A stretch of DNA of 9,270 nucleotides from an uncultured Bacilli bacterium (GTDB taxonomy: Bacteria; Bacillota_I; Bacilli_A; RF39; UBA660): assembly GCA_934132915.1 (NCBI GenBank), contig CAKPAK010000056.1, forward strand, positions 1-9,270, in the 5' to 3' direction. The translations under genes were made by a program, and so were the position numbers. This document shows, piece after piece, positions 8,080 to 9,270 of this stretch; the first letter of the stretch is position 1; each line of letters begins with the position of its first letter. The notes under the pieces are model-generated. The model did not search any database. It worked only from the letters and a program-made list of their open reading frames with translations, and had not been told where the DNA came from.

Positions 8080-8491
8080 GTAATTTTTGATAAACACTAT
8101 GCCAGGTCAGTGTTGCACATTTTTTTCTTGATGGTTGTTTGGCGATGTCATCATAAACAATTGCGTCCCCAAGGATACTTTTATCGTAGTCTTGCTCTTC
8201 GATCATTTTGTCATAGGACTCAATGATAGCAATGGCTTCTTCAATAGTTTTTCCGATTAAAAGAGAAGCCATAATCGAAGTGGTAGAGATACTAATTACA
8301 CAAGCTTCTCCTTCAAAACTAATATCTTCAATTTTATTATTTACGATTTTTAAATAGACATCAATATTATCGATACAGCTGAGGTTACGACTATTTAATT
8401 TTAAGTATTCCAAATCTTTATCGTGTCTGATTCGATGATAAGGATTTTGATAATTATCTAAAATAATACTTCTTTTTACTTCTCTATCCAT
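8057..8491 (-). CDS. sufU: SufU, sulfur-transfer partner of SufS
   Basis: This 144-residue zinc protein of the NifU/IscU fold accepts sulfur from the SufS cysteine and delivers it for Fe-S cluster assembly in the cytoplasm of Gram-positive bacteria. The four zinc ligands of SufU are visible: C39 and D41 in SCIDN, C64 in FEGEACVISIS, and C125 in RKKCATLTW. The insertion between the second and third cysteine regions that separates SufU from IscU is present (around SILGDAIVYDDIAKQPSRKK). The start at 8491 is six bases after AAGGAG. A longer in-frame ATG at 8524 would overlap sufS and lies upstream of that site. It follows sufS by 14 bp, the usual sufCDSUB order. A hairpin terminator follows, so sufB, if present, is not directly downstream. 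Confidence 0.95.
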   Translation of the reverse strand: MDREVKRSIILDNYQNPYHRIRHDKDLEYLKLNSRNLSCIDNIDVYLKIVNNKIEDISFEGEACVISISTTSIMASLLIGKTIEEAIAIIESYDKMIEEQDYDKSILGDAIVYDDIAKQPSRKKCATLTWHSVYQKLREQKSKD

Positions 8492-8497
8492 TTTTAT

Positions 8498-8503
8498 CTC
8501 CTT
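8498..8503 (-). promoter_or_regulatory. ribosome binding site AAGGAG that fixes the sufU start at 8491
   Basis: AAGGAG lies six bases before the ATG at 8491 and within the reading frame of the longer alternative start at 8524, which it therefore disfavours. Confidence 0.7.
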
Positions 8504-8505
8504 TT

Positions 8506-9201
8506 TTATAAGATTTCTTGCCAAATATTATCAATTTTTTTTAATTTTTCAACAAAGATGTCGATTTCTTCCTTGGTATTATATAGTCCAAAGCTTACTC
8601 TACAGGTATTATTAATTTCAAAAATTTCATTTAAGATTTTAGAACAATGGTTCCCGCTACGAATACAAATATGGTGTTTATCTAAATAAACAGCGGTATC
8701 TTGACTAAAAATATTTTTAACATTAAAGGTTACAATACTTCCTGGGGTGTTTTGGTTATAGAGAATGATGTTATCTAGTGTAGCTAATTTACTTAATAGA
8801 TATTCTTTTAATTCATGTTCATATTTTATAATCTTGTTGATTCCTATTTTTTGTAGGTAGTCAATTGCGGCTCCCATTCCTATAACACCAGCGATATTCT
8901 GTGTACCAGCTTCAAATTTAGTTGGTACTTCTCGAAGTTCTATATAGCCATCTTTTAGGTACATGGCATTCATGCCACCTCCGTAATTCATTGGTTGCAT
9001 TTCATTTAATAAGGCAAATTTCCCGTATAAAAAACCAATACCAGTTGGCCCATACATCTTGTGGGCACTTGTTACGAAGAAATCAATATCATCTAGTATT
9101 ACATCTGTTTTTAAGTGGCTAATACTTTGTGCTCCATCCACAACAACTAGAATTCCTTTTTGATGGGCATAATCAATAATTTCTCGTATTGGTCTTTTGC
9201 A
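8506..9201 (-). CDS. sufS: SufS-type cysteine desulfurase, C-terminal 231 residues, frame broken at the 5' side
   Basis: This is a PLP-dependent group II cysteine desulfurase that supplies sulfur from cysteine to SufU. The readable part starts around KRPIREIIDYAHQKG and keeps VVVDGAQS (PLP-binding Asp), TSAHKMYGP (PLP Schiff-base lysine), YGGGM, FEAGTQNIAG, and the catalytic cysteine in RSGNHCSK (family RAGHHCA). The rest of the family (about 175 N-terminal residues) should lie to the right. However, in-frame TAG (9202-9204) and TGA (9208-9210) close the frame, and the last 66 bases of the window do not read as SufS in any frame. This looks like one or more indels or a contig-end error rather than a natural start; no ribosome binding site precedes the residual fragment. 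If real, the gene is a pseudogene. The C-terminal portion itself shows no decay. Confidence 0.88.
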   Translation of the reverse strand, partial: CKRPIREIIDYAHQKGILVVVDGAQSISHLKTDVILDDIDFFVTSAHKMYGPTGIGFLYGKFALLNEMQPMNYGGGMNAMYLKDGYIELREVPTKFEAGTQNIAGVIGMGAAIDYLQKIGINKIIKYEHELKEYLLSKLATLDNIILYNQNTPGSIVTFNVKNIFSQDTAVYLDKHHICIRSGNHCSKILNEIFEINNTCRVSFGLYNTKEEIDIFVEKLKKIDNIWQEIL

Positions 9202-9270
9202 CTAAATTCATCATCTCTTTTGAAAGCACATTGTTGGTGCGTTTCCAAATGTCGATGATTTTGTTGTAGC
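9202..9270. other. unassigned right-edge segment where SufS homology stops
   Basis: No frame of this 69-base segment gives the expected SufS residues (normally a SNVLG-like motif a few residues before PIREI). One minus-strand frame stays open to the edge (ending in KTNTRNY) but matches nothing I recognise. Restoring one G and one A in short homopolymers near 9195-9203 would give LGAKRPIREI, close to the family pattern, which hints at sequencing or assembly indels. Confidence 0.4.

Noticed and set aside
8492..8524. Longer start (ATG at 8524) for sufU
   Set aside because: AAGGAG lies downstream of it at ideal spacing to the ATG at 8491, and the extra residues do not belong to the SufU family.

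Overview
The window is AT-rich bacterial DNA with short intergenic gaps, strong GGAGG-type ribosome binding sites, and TGA used as a stop (alpha-like, beta-like and gamma-like genes). This fits a low-GC Firmicute or Bacilli-type genome with the standard bacterial code, possibly an uncultured gut lineage, and argues against a Mycoplasma using code 4. The taxonomic placement is inference. Almost everything is transcribed right to left (minus strand); one gene is on the plus strand.

Layout from right to left. At 9201-8057 lie a broken or edge-truncated sufS and an intact sufU, the desulfurase/sulfur-acceptor pair of SUF iron-sulfur assembly, closed by a hairpin terminator built over the sufU stop codon. 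At 7975-7947 is a perfect TTGACA-N17-TATAAT promoter. It drives a tightly packed nine-gene operon (7902-2155) with the order: c-like proteolipid, membrane-anchored stalk protein (b/delta- or E-like), alpha, beta, short epsilon-like, five-helix membrane protein, gamma-like, a 61-residue soluble protein, and a Flp/type IVb pilin-like protein. A NifU C-terminal-domain (Nfu-type) Fe-S protein at 2106-1858 has its own promoter. It converges on, and overlaps by 23 bp, a plus-strand gene for a degenerate CotS/APH-like kinase-fold protein (936-1880). At the left edge is the N-terminal two thirds of an RlmD/RlmCD-type 23S rRNA uracil methyltransferase, itself a 4Fe-4S enzyme.

The interesting part is the ATPase operon. 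Its alpha and beta subunits keep the nucleotide-binding and catalytic signatures of a working F1 motor: Walker A, GERxREG, Walker B, EELSEED and the alpha SVSR arginine. The membrane part is not that of an ATP synthase. The c-like protein aligns without gaps to the loop and second helix of classical c subunits as I recall them, but the obligatory ion-binding carboxylate is a serine and no other acidic residue lies in that helix. No recognisable subunit a is present. Instead the operon carries an unrelated five-helix protein with a single arginine at the membrane edge, and it ends in a prepilin-like protein. The simplest reading is an ATP-hydrolysing F1-like rotary machine whose ring cannot carry protons or sodium by the known mechanism. 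It is comparable in spirit to the F1-like X0 ATPases of mycoplasmas but has a different gene set. What it drives is unknown; the pilin-like protein and the five-helix protein are the best leads.

No tRNA, rRNA, CRISPR array, insertion sequence or attachment site was seen. No gene-free stretch exceeds about 150 bases.
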